Shown: positions 1-7,212, numbered from the stretch's first letter. The stretch: DNA of 17,287 bases from Haemophilus parahaemolyticus (GCF_018373095.1 NZ_JAHAHT010000030.1:1-17287), one strand, 5' to 3'. Translations and numbers: made by a program. The notes: generated from the sequence alone by a model not told the origin.

Positions 1-887
1 TTATTTTCTGGAAAATATTCGTAAGCAAGGTTACTGTTATAACGCTTCCCAAAATCTCTGACTTCACGCCATGAACTTTGTGTCAAGCTGTAAGACTCTT
101 CATCCACCCAATTGTTATCACGTTGAGCATTAAACGAGAGGCTTACTTTATGCGATGGTGTAATAAAATAGCCAAATTTTGCTAAATAACTGCGGTTTTT
201 GTGTGTGGCAGGATCAGGCACACCACGTTCACGCCCCCGAATAGCCTCACCAGTGCCATTGCTTTTCATCTCGTGACCATCACGATAAGAATAGAGCAAT
301 GCCATATCAAATTTTTCATCTTTATAGCCCCCCCCCGCCGTATGTGTCCATTCACGGTTTTTGCTTGCATAACTATTTTTCAGCAATACACCCCAGTTGT
401 TTTCAGGGAAAACAATATCGTCCGCCCCCAGTGTACGATAGTTAACTGAACCACCTAATGAACCACTGCCTGAATTAAACGAATCCGAGCCTCGCATAAT
501 ATCAATGCCTTGCACTAATTCGGGATCGATAGCTAAACGTGAGCTGTTGAAGTTTCCATAACGAGCATAAAGCGAGTTTTCTTCGGAATCAGGCAGATTT
601 ACGCCATCAACGCTAATCCCAACGCGGTTGCCCTCAACACCGCGCATTGAGAAACCTTTTGTACGACGCCCGTTATCACTAATCCCCACATCGGTTGTAT
701 AACGTACTAAGTCGTGGTTATTTGCGATTAATTCTTCTTGAATTGCTTTACGCGTTTTTTTGATTTGTGTTGCTTGAGTTTGAGTTCCATCCACGTGGAC
801 AGTGCCTAATGTCGCCTCTTCAGCATAACTATTTAATGCCACCGCAACACAGATTGCACCCAATGAAAGGGCAAATTGACGAGCCAT
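1..887 (-). CDS. hmbR: TonB-dependent haemoglobin/haem receptor, HmbR/HgbA family (3' part beyond left edge)
   Basis: The first 295 residues are present; the rest of the barrel lies outside the window. An outer-membrane receptor of this family strips haem from haemoglobin and imports it with TonB energy. A signal peptide ends at about residue 22 (LNSYA|EE) and is followed by a TonB-box-like TLGTVHV. The plug domain has family hallmarks: FSMRGVEGNRVGISVDGVN, LPDSEENSLYARYGNF, NSSRLAIDPELV and GSGSLGGSVNY. These match my memory of Neisseria HmbR and pasteurellacean HgbA closely. The start has an AGGTG ribosome site at 894-898. Codons 184-187 (GCG GGG GGG GGC) contain a nine-G run, so expression may be phase variable; the frame is open here. 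The gene diverges from a lipoprotein-hutX-hutZ operon, which supports a haem role. The exact ligand and the choice between the names hmbR and hgbA are inferred. Confidence 0.9.
   Translation of the reverse strand, partial: MARQFALSLGAICVAVALNSYAEEATLGTVHVDGTQTQATQIKKTRKAIQEELIANNHDLVRYTTDVGISDNGRRTKGFSMRGVEGNRVGISVDGVNLPDSEENSLYARYGNFNSSRLAIDPELVQGIDIMRGSDSFNSGSGSLGGSVNYRTLGADDIVFPENNWGVLLKNSYASKNREWTHTAGGGYKDEKFDMALLYSYRDGHEMKSNGTGEAIRGRERGVPDPATHKNRSYLAKFGYFITPSHKVSLSFNAQRDNNWVDEESYSLTQSSWREVRDFGKRYNSNLAYEYFPEN
328..336 (-). repeat. Nine-G homopolymer tract inside the receptor reading frame (candidate phase-variation switch)
   Basis: The plus strand has nine consecutive C residues, so the coding strand has G9 spanning codons 184-187 (A-G-G-G). 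With nine G the frame continues. With ten G the next codons would be CTA TAA, an immediate stop. With eight G the shifted frame reaches TGA about 18 codons downstream of the tract. Slippage either way would therefore truncate the receptor at roughly residue 190-205. Poly-G switching of hmbR is established in Neisseria; its operation in this organism is inference. Confidence 0.75.
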
Positions 888-1025
888 ATTTTCACCTAAA
901 ATGTATATAAAATATAAAGCAAGTTTATGAAAATTTAATAAATTTCACAAGACGTATTGAAAATTATTTTTATTTAGCTTAATCTAGCCGAAATTTTACT
1001 CTCCCCCTCTAAAAAGGAACTTATC
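888..1025. promoter_or_regulatory. Divergent promoter region with a Fur-like box
   Basis: This AT-rich 138-bp gap separates the divergent receptor and lipoprotein starts and must hold both promoters. Bases 958-972 (TGAAAATTATTTTTA) match 11 of 14 specified positions of the Fur 7-1-7 consensus TGATAATnATTATCA. They overlap a possible -35 TTGAAA at 957-962 for the rightward operon. On the minus strand a TTGTGA (950-945) with TAAACT (927-922) is a weak 17-bp-spaced promoter candidate. Iron control is expected for such genes, but the AT content makes chance matches likely. Confidence 0.4.
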
Positions 1026-2246
1026 ATGAAAAACAAATTCAAACTTTCATTACTTACTGTATCTTGTGCTGCATTATTAACCGCTTGCTCTTCTAGTTCG
1101 GGTGGTACTGATAATTCAGAACAGCTTCGTAAGGCAGAAAATACATTAAATAAACAAATTGCAGATTTAACTCAAAAGGTAAAATCTGCACAAAGTCAGG
1201 CTGAAAGTAGCCAATCTCGATACAATGAAGCCCAAAAACGTTCAGAAGCATCAGAAAAAGAAGCGATTAAATTGAACGAACAAGTGGCTAATTTAAGAAA
1301 ATCTCAAGCAGAACTTGCTTTGGCACAGGCTGAACAAAATAAAGCAAGTGCACAAGATATTGAAAAATTAAAAGCAGAACTTGAAAAAGCAGATGCTGAT
1401 TTAACTGCAGCGAAAAAAGCGTCAGAGGAATTAAAAGCCAAAGAAGCTGAAGCTGAAAAAGCACGTCAGGTATTGGAAGCACAGAAAGCAGCACTCGCTA
1501 ATGAAAAAGATGCTCAAGTTACGCGCGTTCCATTAAGTGCTCATGCGTTTGGTGGTATTACTGGAGAAATGAAAGATCCTGTTTCTGGTGGTTTAATGGT
1601 TATTAATAGTGCAAGCGGTGATCAATTAGCACCGACACTTGTTGAACCTGATGAAGATGGTATCAACCAAATCTCTGTTACCTCCTCTAACGGTAAAATT
1701 CGTTCAATTGCTATCGCACCTCCAGAAAGCTTATCTCGTAATAAAAGTCTGAAATATATTCGTACAACTGGACTACGTTACTCTGACTTATCAAATACGG
1801 ATGCCTTTAAATCAACCGCTTTTGGTATCTATAATGATGATGATACTGGTCAAAAATACCTTTATGCACACGGTACACCGACTGATCTAAAACAGATGGA
1901 ACAATTGCAAGGTCAAGTAAAATATGAAGGTAGTGCGGTTTATATCAAAAATGGGGTAAATTTTGATAAACAATCAGGTGTTAATGCAACCGCTGATTTT
2001 GCAAATAAAACCATTAATATTCAGATTGAAGAAACTAAACACTGGAAAGATGATAAAGTTGAAGTACCAGAAATGAACTTCGGCGGCAAAATTACTGGCA
2101 ACAGTTTCGCAGGTGACGTTAATGGTATTAAAACCCAAGGTGGCTTCTTCGGTGAAAATGCAAAAGAACTTTCAGGTATCTATACTAATGAAAAAGATGA
2201 ATCCCGCGGCGTATTCGGTGCAATTAAACAAGAAGCAGCTCAATAA
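1026..2246 (+). CDS. Surface-type lipoprotein: coiled-coil stalk plus TbpB-like barrel domain
   Basis: The 406-residue product has a lipoprotein signal peptide with lipobox LTAC and acylated Cys21, followed by a serine/glycine linker. Residues about 30-160 are charged, alanine-rich and heptad-like (many KAEAE-type stretches), predicting a long coiled coil. From about residue 165 the sequence becomes glycine- and aromatic-rich. It ends in FGGKITGNSFAGDV and GGFFGENAKELSGIY, the pattern of barrel domains in transferrin-binding protein B, factor-H-binding and Slam-exported lipoproteins. The start is set by AAGGA at 1014-1018. It lies first in an operon with hutX and hutZ and diverges from the haemoglobin receptor, so a haemoglobin- or haem-capturing co-receptor is the simplest inference. 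Binding to another host protein is possible. No Slam exporter gene is in the window. I do not recognise a named gene. Confidence 0.85.
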   Translation: MKNKFKLSLLTVSCAALLTACSSSSGGTDNSEQLRKAENTLNKQIADLTQKVKSAQSQAESSQSRYNEAQKRSEASEKEAIKLNEQVANLRKSQAELALAQAEQNKASAQDIEKLKAELEKADADLTAAKKASEELKAKEAEAEKARQVLEAQKAALANEKDAQVTRVPLSAHAFGGITGEMKDPVSGGLMVINSASGDQLAPTLVEPDEDGINQISVTSSNGKIRSIAIAPPESLSRNKSLKYIRTTGLRYSDLSNTDAFKSTAFGIYNDDDTGQKYLYAHGTPTDLKQMEQLQGQVKYEGSAVYIKNGVNFDKQSGVNATADFANKTINIQIEETKHWKDDKVEVPEMNFGGKITGNSFAGDVNGIKTQGGFFGENAKELSGIYTNEKDESRGVFGAIKQEAAQ

Positions 2247-2267
2247 GCGGTAGGATTTTCAGAAAAA

Positions 2268-2762
2268 ATGGTAAATCTTACAGAGAAAATTACCGCTTAT
2301 ATTGCGGAAAATCCTCAAGCCATTACCCTTGATATGGCAGCCTACTTCGGGCTGCCTGAAGGTGAAATTTTGGTGGCACTGCCTGCGGAATTTGTACGTG
2401 TTTTTGAGGCAAATCGTTCAGAAGAGATCTTTACCCAAATTGCACAATGGGGCACTTTCACTACTATTATCGAGAAATGCGGTTCTATTTTTGAAATTAA
2501 AGATCGCTTCCCAGAAGGCATTGTAGGGCGTGGTTATTACAATCTGAATATGAAAGGCGACCAAGGTGCGTTGCACGGGCATTTGAAATTAGATGGCATT
2601 GCTCAAATTGCCTTTGTTAGCTTACCTTTCCGTGGTAAAGAGAGCTACAACATCGCCTTTATTGCTCATAACGGCGAGACCATTTTTAAAGTGTATTTAG
2701 GGCGTGATGAGCAACGCCAGCTATTCCCTGAGCAAGTCGAAAAATTTAAAGCATTTCGATAA
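2268..2762 (+). CDS. hutX: Haem utilisation cytosolic carrier HutX/HugX (ChuX family)
   Basis: The 164-residue soluble protein matches the HutX/ChuX family over its length. It shows an N-terminal helical part, then GSIFEIKDRFPEG, GALHGHLKLDGIAQIAFV, PFRGKESYNIAF and the C-terminal FKVYLGRDEQRQL. Family members bind haem in the cytoplasm and hand it to the HutZ-type partner encoded next door. It starts 21 bp after the lipoprotein stop, so the two are probably co-transcribed. The ribosome site is weak and distant (AGGA at 2252-2255), suggesting translation partly depends on read-through from the upstream gene. Length is normal and no key region is missing. Confidence 0.92.
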   Translation: MVNLTEKITAYIAENPQAITLDMAAYFGLPEGEILVALPAEFVRVFEANRSEEIFTQIAQWGTFTTIIEKCGSIFEIKDRFPEGIVGRGYYNLNMKGDQGALHGHLKLDGIAQIAFVSLPFRGKESYNIAFIAHNGETIFKVYLGRDEQRQLFPEQVEKFKAFR

Positions 2763-2785
2763 GATTTTTTATTAAGGAGACAAAA

Positions 2786-3304
2786 ATGACGGATCGTCAA
2801 GAAGTGTTACAAAACCGTTTAGGTCCTCAAATTCAAGAACTCAAGGAACAATGCCGTACCATTATGTTGGCAACTTTAGATGAAGAAGGCAACCCAAACG
2901 TCAGTTATGCACCGTTTGTAATTCATAATGGCAAATATGTGGTGTTAATTTCAGAAATTGCCCGCCACGCCCGCAATCTACAAAAAGTGCCAAAAGTATC
3001 GTTGATGTTGATTGAAGATGAAAACTTAAGCCGTCAAATTTTTGCTCGTAAGCGGTTAAGTTTTGATGCAACTTCGCAAGTGATTGATAAACTTTCAGAA
3101 GAAGGTCAGGCTTGTTTAGCCGAACTTAAAGTTCGTCACGGTGATTTAATTGATGAATTAGCACAAAATGCCGATTTTAAACTCTTCGGCTTCACACCAA
3201 GCCAAGGCTTATTCGTTAAAGGGTTCGGTCAAGCGTTCCAAGTAAGCCCATCTGATTTAGTGGATGTGGTGCATTTGGAGATCGGACATATTAAAGAAGA
3301 GTAG
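2786..3304 (+). CDS. hutZ: Haem utilisation protein HutZ/HugZ (split-barrel fold)
   Basis: The 172-residue product belongs to the HutZ/HugZ family, pyridoxamine-phosphate-oxidase-like split barrels that bind or degrade haem and release iron. Family hallmarks are the N-terminal CRTIMLATLDEEGNPNVSYAPF, HARNLQKVPKVSLMLIEDE, RKRLSF and the C-terminal FGFTPSQGLFVKGFGQAF. A histidine-containing tail (GHIKEE) lies where relatives carry a haem-ligating histidine; that assignment is by analogy. A strong AAGGAG at 2774-2779 sets the start. It is the last gene of the lipoprotein-hutX-hutZ operon and is followed by a strong hairpin terminator. Confidence 0.93.
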   Translation: MTDRQEVLQNRLGPQIQELKEQCRTIMLATLDEEGNPNVSYAPFVIHNGKYVVLISEIARHARNLQKVPKVSLMLIEDENLSRQIFARKRLSFDATSQVIDKLSEEGQACLAELKVRHGDLIDELAQNADFKLFGFTPSQGLFVKGFGQAFQVSPSDLVDVVHLEIGHIKEE

Positions 3305-3332
3305 TCCTGAAAACGAATAGTTACTCAATATA

Positions 3333-3369
3333 AAAAGTGGATAAAACGAGTAAAGTTTTATCCACTTTT
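3333..3369. terminator. Bidirectional terminator between hutZ and udp
   Basis: A perfect 14-bp inverted repeat (AAAAGTGGATAAAA at 3333-3346 and its complement at 3356-3369) encloses a 9-nt loop. The A-rich and T-rich arm ends give U tracts in either direction, so it can stop both convergent transcription units. Confidence 0.88.
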
Positions 3370-3387
3370 GCTTTTTACTGTTAATAT

Positions 3388-4152
3388 TTAATGATTTTTC
3401 AGCAAAATTCTCGCTGCTTCTATCACCGTAGCAACTGCCGCTTCTTCAGTTGCTTTCATTGTTGCTTCGTTTGGAATTTCTTGTTGTGTACGGTTTACAA
3501 TCACCCCTGCAACCATTCCTGCCCGTAAGCCTAATGCTGAACACATCGTAAGCAGCGTTGCGGATTCCATTTCGTAGTTCATAACGTGTAAATCTTGCCA
3601 CTCTTTAAGCGAGCCTCTATATTGAGCACACACTTTACCTGTATAGGTGTCGTAACGTTCTTGTCCTGGATAGAAAGTATCCGATGAAGCGGTTATTCCT
3701 ACAAAAGTTTTCACGCCCTGTTTTTGGGCTGCTTGGTAAAGTGCGGTCGTACATTCAAAGTCGGCAACTGCTGGGTAAGCAAGTGGTGCGAAATGTTGGC
3801 TTGCACCGTCTAAACGCACAGAACCTGTAGTAACCAATAAGTTACCCACTTCAATATGCGGTTGAATCGCCCCTGTTGTACCTACACGCAGGAAGGTGCG
3901 GATGCCAAGTTGAGCAAGCTCTTCAACACAGATTGAGGTAGATGGTCCGCCAATCCCTGTTGAGCAAACCACAACAGCTTGGTCACCAATAAAACCTAAC
4001 CACGAGTTAAATTCGCGATGGCTTGCCAAAAATTCTGGATTTGCTAATTTTTTGGCGATGCGTTCGCTACGTGCAGGATCTCCTGGAATAATCGCAAGCG
4101 TTGCCCCTTTTAACATTGCTTTGGTTAAACCTAAATGGAAAACTTCAGACAT
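3388..4152 (-). CDS. udp: Uridine phosphorylase
   Basis: The 254-residue protein is the usual length for Udp, a cytosolic enzyme that splits uridine with phosphate into uracil and ribose-1-phosphate in pyrimidine salvage. Family motifs include the phosphate-binding GDPARSERIAKKL near residue 24, CSTGIGGPSTSICVEEL, LRVGTTGAIQPHI, and MNYEMESATLLTM, which contacts the ribose. A strong AAGGAG lies just before the ATG. It is the last gene of the leftward alaA-rdgB-ycgN-udp run, 29 bp after ycgN, and ends at a shared bidirectional terminator. Nothing is missing. Confidence 0.96.
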   Translation of the reverse strand: MSEVFHLGLTKAMLKGATLAIIPGDPARSERIAKKLANPEFLASHREFNSWLGFIGDQAVVVCSTGIGGPSTSICVEELAQLGIRTFLRVGTTGAIQPHIEVGNLLVTTGSVRLDGASQHFAPLAYPAVADFECTTALYQAAQKQGVKTFVGITASSDTFYPGQERYDTYTGKVCAQYRGSLKEWQDLHVMNYEMESATLLTMCSALGLRAGMVAGVIVNRTQQEIPNEATMKATEEAAVATVIEAARILLKNH

Positions 4153-4181
4153 TTTTTTCTCCTTAACTATTTTCTATTGTG

Positions 4182-4640
4182 TTATATCTCGTCGATTACA
4201 AATTCAAACCAATCAATCACCTCTTTTTCGTGAATGCCGTTTGGAATAAGTACATTCGCTTTTCTGACCGATTCAGGATCGTGAGAAATCAGCGGATGCC
4301 AATCAAACAGTGGTTTACCTTCATAAAGTAGTCGATAAGCACAGGTTTTCGGCAACCAGCCAAAATCGGGCAGATTTTTCTTGGTAAGCTTAGTACAATC
4401 TGGTTCTCGCTTAAAACGATCAGTATAGTGCATACAACGCCCCGTATTCACATCTAAAAGATTGCATGCAACACGGGTGTAATAAAGTCGTTCGCGTTTG
4501 CCGCGTCCTTGAATATATTTGCGGTAACAACATTTTCCGCACCCATCACACAAAGCCTCCCACTCCGCAGTGTTCATTTCAAGTAATGATTTTTTCTGCC
4601 AGAAAAGCGGTTCAATTTCGGTATTTTTTTGCAAAACCAT
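4182..4640 (-). CDS. ycgN: YcgN-family cysteine-cluster protein (UPF0260)
   Basis: The 152-residue protein belongs to the YcgN/UPF0260 group of YkgJ-like cysteine-cluster proteins. It has the signature C31-x2-C34-x2-CC38, then Cys59, Cys69, Cys82 and Cys100, a set of eight cysteines likely to bind a metal or iron-sulphur centre. Family function is not firmly known, so only the family is assigned. No signal peptide or membrane segment is seen, so it should be cytosolic. It begins 5 bp after rdgB ends and sits 29 bp before udp, which argues for one transcript. Confidence 0.9.
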   Translation of the reverse strand: MVLQKNTEIEPLFWQKKSLLEMNTAEWEALCDGCGKCCYRKYIQGRGKRERLYYTRVACNLLDVNTGRCMHYTDRFKREPDCTKLTKKNLPDFGWLPKTCAYRLLYEGKPLFDWHPLISHDPESVRKANVLIPNGIHEKEVIDWFEFVIDEI

Positions 4641-4645
4641 TTTGA

Positions 4646-5248
4646 TTATACATTACCTTCAAACTGCTGTTTTAATTTTTTCAACGCAATGGCTCGGTGT
4701 GAAATTTTTTTCTTCTCTATAGTTTCTAATTCAGCAAAGCTGCACGCTTTTGGCGGGTAGAAAAAGAGCGAATCATAGCCAAAGCCATGTGTGCCACGTT
4801 CTTCGGTTAAGATTTTTCCAAAACATTCGCCAATCGCAATTTTGGGCGTTGGATCAGTTTCGTGAGCTAAAAAGACGATGCAGCTTACAAATTTGGCTTG
4901 GCGTTTTTCAGCTGGCACCGATGTCATTTCACGCAGCAATTTTTGGCGATTAGCTATATCATTGCTATCTTCGCCTGCATAACGTGCGGAATATAAACCC
5001 GGTGCACCATTTAAGGCTTCTACCGATAAGCCTGAGTCATCTGCAATTGCAGGTAATCCTGTGATTTTTGAGGCATAACGGGCTTTTAATAATGCATTTT
5101 CGACGAAGGTTAAGCCGATTTCTTCGGGGCTTTCAATACCAAATTCGGATTGTGCGACTACTTCAAAACCGAATTGAGCCAACACATCTGCCATTTCTTT
5201 TACCTTGCCTTGATTGCTGGTAGCGAGGACAACTTTTATTTTTTGCAT
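4646..5248 (-). CDS. rdgB: XTP/dITP diphosphatase (RdgB/HAM1 family)
   Basis: RdgB hydrolyses non-canonical purine triphosphates (dITP, XTP, ITP) to monophosphates, cleaning the nucleotide pool. Motifs in order are ATSNQGKVKEM at the N-terminus, the catalytic ADDSGLSVEAL with GAPGLYSARYAG, the C-terminal GFGYDSLFF and SHRAIALKKL. I chose the ATG at 5248 (MQKIKVVLATSN), which matches the family N-terminus and has a GAG 9 nt upstream. An in-frame ATG at 5257 would add three residues but lacks a good ribosome site. It lies 21 bp after alaA and 5 bp before ycgN in the same direction. The 200-residue length is normal. Confidence 0.95.
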   Translation of the reverse strand: MQKIKVVLATSNQGKVKEMADVLAQFGFEVVAQSEFGIESPEEIGLTFVENALLKARYASKITGLPAIADDSGLSVEALNGAPGLYSARYAGEDSNDIANRQKLLREMTSVPAEKRQAKFVSCIVFLAHETDPTPKIAIGECFGKILTEERGTHGFGYDSLFFYPPKACSFAELETIEKKKISHRAIALKKLKQQFEGNV

Positions 5249-5269
5249 TTTTAACATCTCGGTTTAATA

Positions 5270-6487
5270 TTAATCTTGTTTATAAGTTTTTAAGAATTTT
5301 GCCAATCGTCCAATCGCTTCTTCAAGCTGATGGACATAAGGTAAGGTGACCACACGGAAGTGATCTGGTTTATGCCAGTTAAAGCCAGAACCTTGCACCA
5401 GTAACACTTTTTCTGCTTGAAGCAAATCATAGATAAATTTCGCATCGTCTTTAATGCCATACATCTCGGTATCGATTTTCGGGAACATATACATCGCACC
5501 TTTTGGCTTCACACAGGTAATGCCTGGAATTTGTATCAATAACTCCCACGCTTTGTTGCGTTGTTCGAGCAAACGTCCGCCAGGAAGGATAAATTCATTG
5601 ATGCTTTGGTAGCCGCCCAGTGCGGTTTGGATCGCATGTTGCATTGGTGTATTTGCACACAAACGCATAGAAGCCAACATATCCAAGCCCTCAATAAAGC
5701 CTTTCGCTTGGTTTTTCGGACCGTTCAATACCATCCAGCCTTGGCGGAAACCTGCCACGCGGTAAGCTTTGGATAAACCATTGTAAGTGACTGTCAACAC
5801 ATCAGGTGCAAGAGCGGCGATATGGTGATGCACTGCACCATCGTATAAGATTTTTTCGTAGATTTCATCAGCAAAAATAATCAATCCATGTTGGCGTGCC
5901 AGTTCAGCAATTTCTAACAAAATCGCACGGCTATACACCGCCCCTGTTGGGTTGTTTGGGTTGATGATCAAAATCCCTTTGGTGCGTGGGCTGATTTTTG
6001 CTTTGATATCTTCAATATCAGGGAACCACTCATTCTCTTCATCACAAAGGTAATGCACTGCTTTCCCGCCTGCTAGCGTTGCTGCTGCTGTCCAAAGAGG
6101 ATAATCAGGCATTGGAATGAGGATCTCATCACCTTCATTCAAGAGTGCTTGCATTGACATCGTAATCAGTTCTGACACACCATTACCGATATATACATCA
6201 TTCACGTCCATTCCACGCATACCTTTTGATTGGTAATACTGCACTATCGCTTTACGTGCAGAATACAAGCCTTTGGAATCGCAATAACCTTGTGCCGTTG
6301 GTAGGTTACGAATAACGTCCACCAAAATCTCATCAGGGGCTTCAAACCCAAATGGGGCAGGGTTGCCGATGTTGAGTTTGAGAATTTTATTTCCCTCTTC
6401 TTCTAAGCGAAGCGCCTCTTTATGAATTGGACCGCGAATATCGTAGCGAACCTGTGCTAATTTATCTGATTTTGGAAAACGTTCCAT
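5270..6487 (-). CDS. alaA: Alanine-synthesising aminotransferase AlaA
   Basis: The 405-residue protein equals the length of E. coli AlaA, a class I PLP aminotransferase that makes alanine from pyruvate and glutamate. Visible features are LNIGNPAPFGF near residue 40, the PNNPTGAVYSRAIL stretch, Asp207 in FADEIYEKI, the cofactor lysine Lys240 in NGLSKAYRVAGFRQGW, and a C-terminal HFRVVTLPY segment with the substrate arginine. AGGAAG precedes the ATG. A promoter with TTTACA and TATAAT separated by 17 bp lies about 75-105 bp upstream. It heads the alaA-rdgB-ycgN-udp run. Confidence 0.96.
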   Translation of the reverse strand: MERFPKSDKLAQVRYDIRGPIHKEALRLEEEGNKILKLNIGNPAPFGFEAPDEILVDVIRNLPTAQGYCDSKGLYSARKAIVQYYQSKGMRGMDVNDVYIGNGVSELITMSMQALLNEGDEILIPMPDYPLWTAAATLAGGKAVHYLCDEENEWFPDIEDIKAKISPRTKGILIINPNNPTGAVYSRAILLEIAELARQHGLIIFADEIYEKILYDGAVHHHIAALAPDVLTVTYNGLSKAYRVAGFRQGWMVLNGPKNQAKGFIEGLDMLASMRLCANTPMQHAIQTALGGYQSINEFILPGGRLLEQRNKAWELLIQIPGITCVKPKGAMYMFPKIDTEMYGIKDDAKFIYDLLQAEKVLLVQGSGFNWHKPDHFRVVTLPYVHQLEEAIGRLAKFLKTYKQD

Positions 6488-6563
6488 AATGCTTCCTGTG
6501 TTGTATTTGGATTTAAAACGAGTTTTTGAACTTTACTCTGATTTTTAAGGAAAATAAAGAACA

Positions 6564-6592
6564 ATTATATTAGCTCTGAATTTCCCTGTAAA
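6564..6592 (-). promoter_or_regulatory. Sigma-70-type promoter of alaA
   Basis: Reading leftward, TTTACA (6592-6587) and TATAAT (6569-6564) are separated by exactly 17 bp. This matches 11 of 12 consensus positions and faces alaA, whose ATG is at 6487. The leader would be about 70 nt. Confidence 0.75.
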
Positions 6593-6711
6593 ATCAAAAA
6601 CTTACATACCTCAAATTTATCTCATTTTCGAAACCCTCCCATTTTTTCCGAAACTCACTTTTTAACCACTCATATTTATTTACATTTTCCAGTTTTTCTC
6701 CCAAAGAAAAC

Positions 6712-6738
6712 CTCTTGCGACAAGAGTTACAAGCGGTC
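6712..6738. other. Uptake signal sequence with adjacent small hairpin
   Basis: ACAAGCGGTC at 6729-6738 is the core of the Apl-type DNA uptake sequence recognised by competent Pasteurellaceae of the Actinobacillus/Mannheimia side. Just beside it, CTCTTG (6712-6717) and CAAGAG (6721-6726) form a short 6-bp hairpin; reading leftward it is followed by GTTTTCTTT and could be a weak terminator for the minus-strand relic upstream. Confidence 0.65.
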
Positions 6739-6741
6739 AAA

Positions 6742-6888
6742 TTACGCTAATAAATTACCATTTCGTTTTTGTTTAACTAACACTTCCAATACTTTTGCTT
6801 CAATGGTTTTACCAAGATGTTTTGCCTCTTTTTCAGAGATTTGTCCTTCAGTTTGGCTGTGAGTGTTGCCATAAAGCCCCCCTTGTTG
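6742..6888 (-). pseudogene. 3' remnant of an unidentified gene
   Basis: A 48-codon open stretch on the minus strand ends at TAA (6744-6742). Its sequence reads like natural protein (GNTHSQTEGQISEKEAKHL, then IEAKVLEVLVKQKRNG). It has no ATG, GTG or TTG start that would fit and begins directly after an in-frame TAA at 6891-6889, next to a six-G run. It is probably the tail of a gene whose front was lost when the accessory patch formed. No family is recognised. A competing ATG-started frame of 31 codons overlaps it but looks less protein-like. Confidence 0.35.
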
Positions 6889-6902
6889 TTAAAAAGAATT
6901 GT

Positions 6903-6940
6903 TTTATTTATAAGTTTTTTATAAAATACTTATAAATAAA
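6903..6940. promoter_or_regulatory. Inverted repeat operator candidate before the toxin-antitoxin operon
   Basis: TTTATTTATAAG (6903-6914) is repeated in perfect inverted orientation at 6929-6940, with 14 nt between. It ends 11 bp before the toxin ATG and contains TATAAA-type -10 sequences. Type II antitoxins with HTH domains usually bind such palindromes to repress their own operon, so this is a likely autoregulatory site. A simple hairpin is the alternative. Confidence 0.55.
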
Positions 6941-6951
6941 GAGGAAAGCCA

Positions 6952-7212
6952 ATGTATCACGTTATCTATAAAACAAAGGCGATTAAGCAGCTGAAGAAAA
7001 TTCAGCCTGAACATTCAAAACAGATTCGTGAAAAATGTCGGGAATTAGTGAATTTTCCGCACTGCCAAAACATTAAATCCTTGGCCAATCATCAATATGA
7101 TTACCGCCTACGGGTTGGGCAATATCGTATCTTTTTCAACACGGGTGTTGATGGTGAGGTTTATGTTATCCATATTGAAGAGGTGAAAAAACGAGATGAG
7201 AACACATACTAA
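6952..7212 (+). CDS. RelE/ParE-superfamily toxin (type II)
   Basis: The 86-residue basic protein has the RelE/ParE layout: N-terminal YKTKAIKQLKKIQPEHSKQI helices, then KSLANHQYDYRLRVGQYRIFF and a terminal strand VYVIHIEEVKKR. The YRLRVGQYRI segment is the usual active-face motif. It is followed, with a 17-bp overlap, by an XRE-type antitoxin, so the order is toxin first, as in higBA. AGAGGAAAG precedes the ATG. RelE-like members cut mRNA on the ribosome and ParE-like members poison gyrase; the sequence alone does not decide which. The gene appears intact. Confidence 0.85.
   Translation: MYHVIYKTKAIKQLKKIQPEHSKQIREKCRELVNFPHCQNIKSLANHQYDYRLRVGQYRIFFNTGVDGEVYVIHIEEVKKRDENTY

Noticed and set aside
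201..449. 82-codon plus-strand open frame
   Set aside because: It is antisense to the receptor gene, which has clear family motifs in the same stretch; no ribosome site or domain.
1288..1494. 68-codon leucine-rich minus-strand frame
   Set aside because: It is the antisense shadow of the lysine/alanine-rich coiled coil of the lipoprotein.
2302..2526. 74-codon plus-strand frame inside hutX
   Set aside because: Out-of-frame shadow of a well-matched hutX gene.
6871..6882. Six-C run near the minus-strand relic as a second phase-variable tract
   Set aside because: Six bases is too short to be a convincing slippage tract, and no intact gene depends on its frame.
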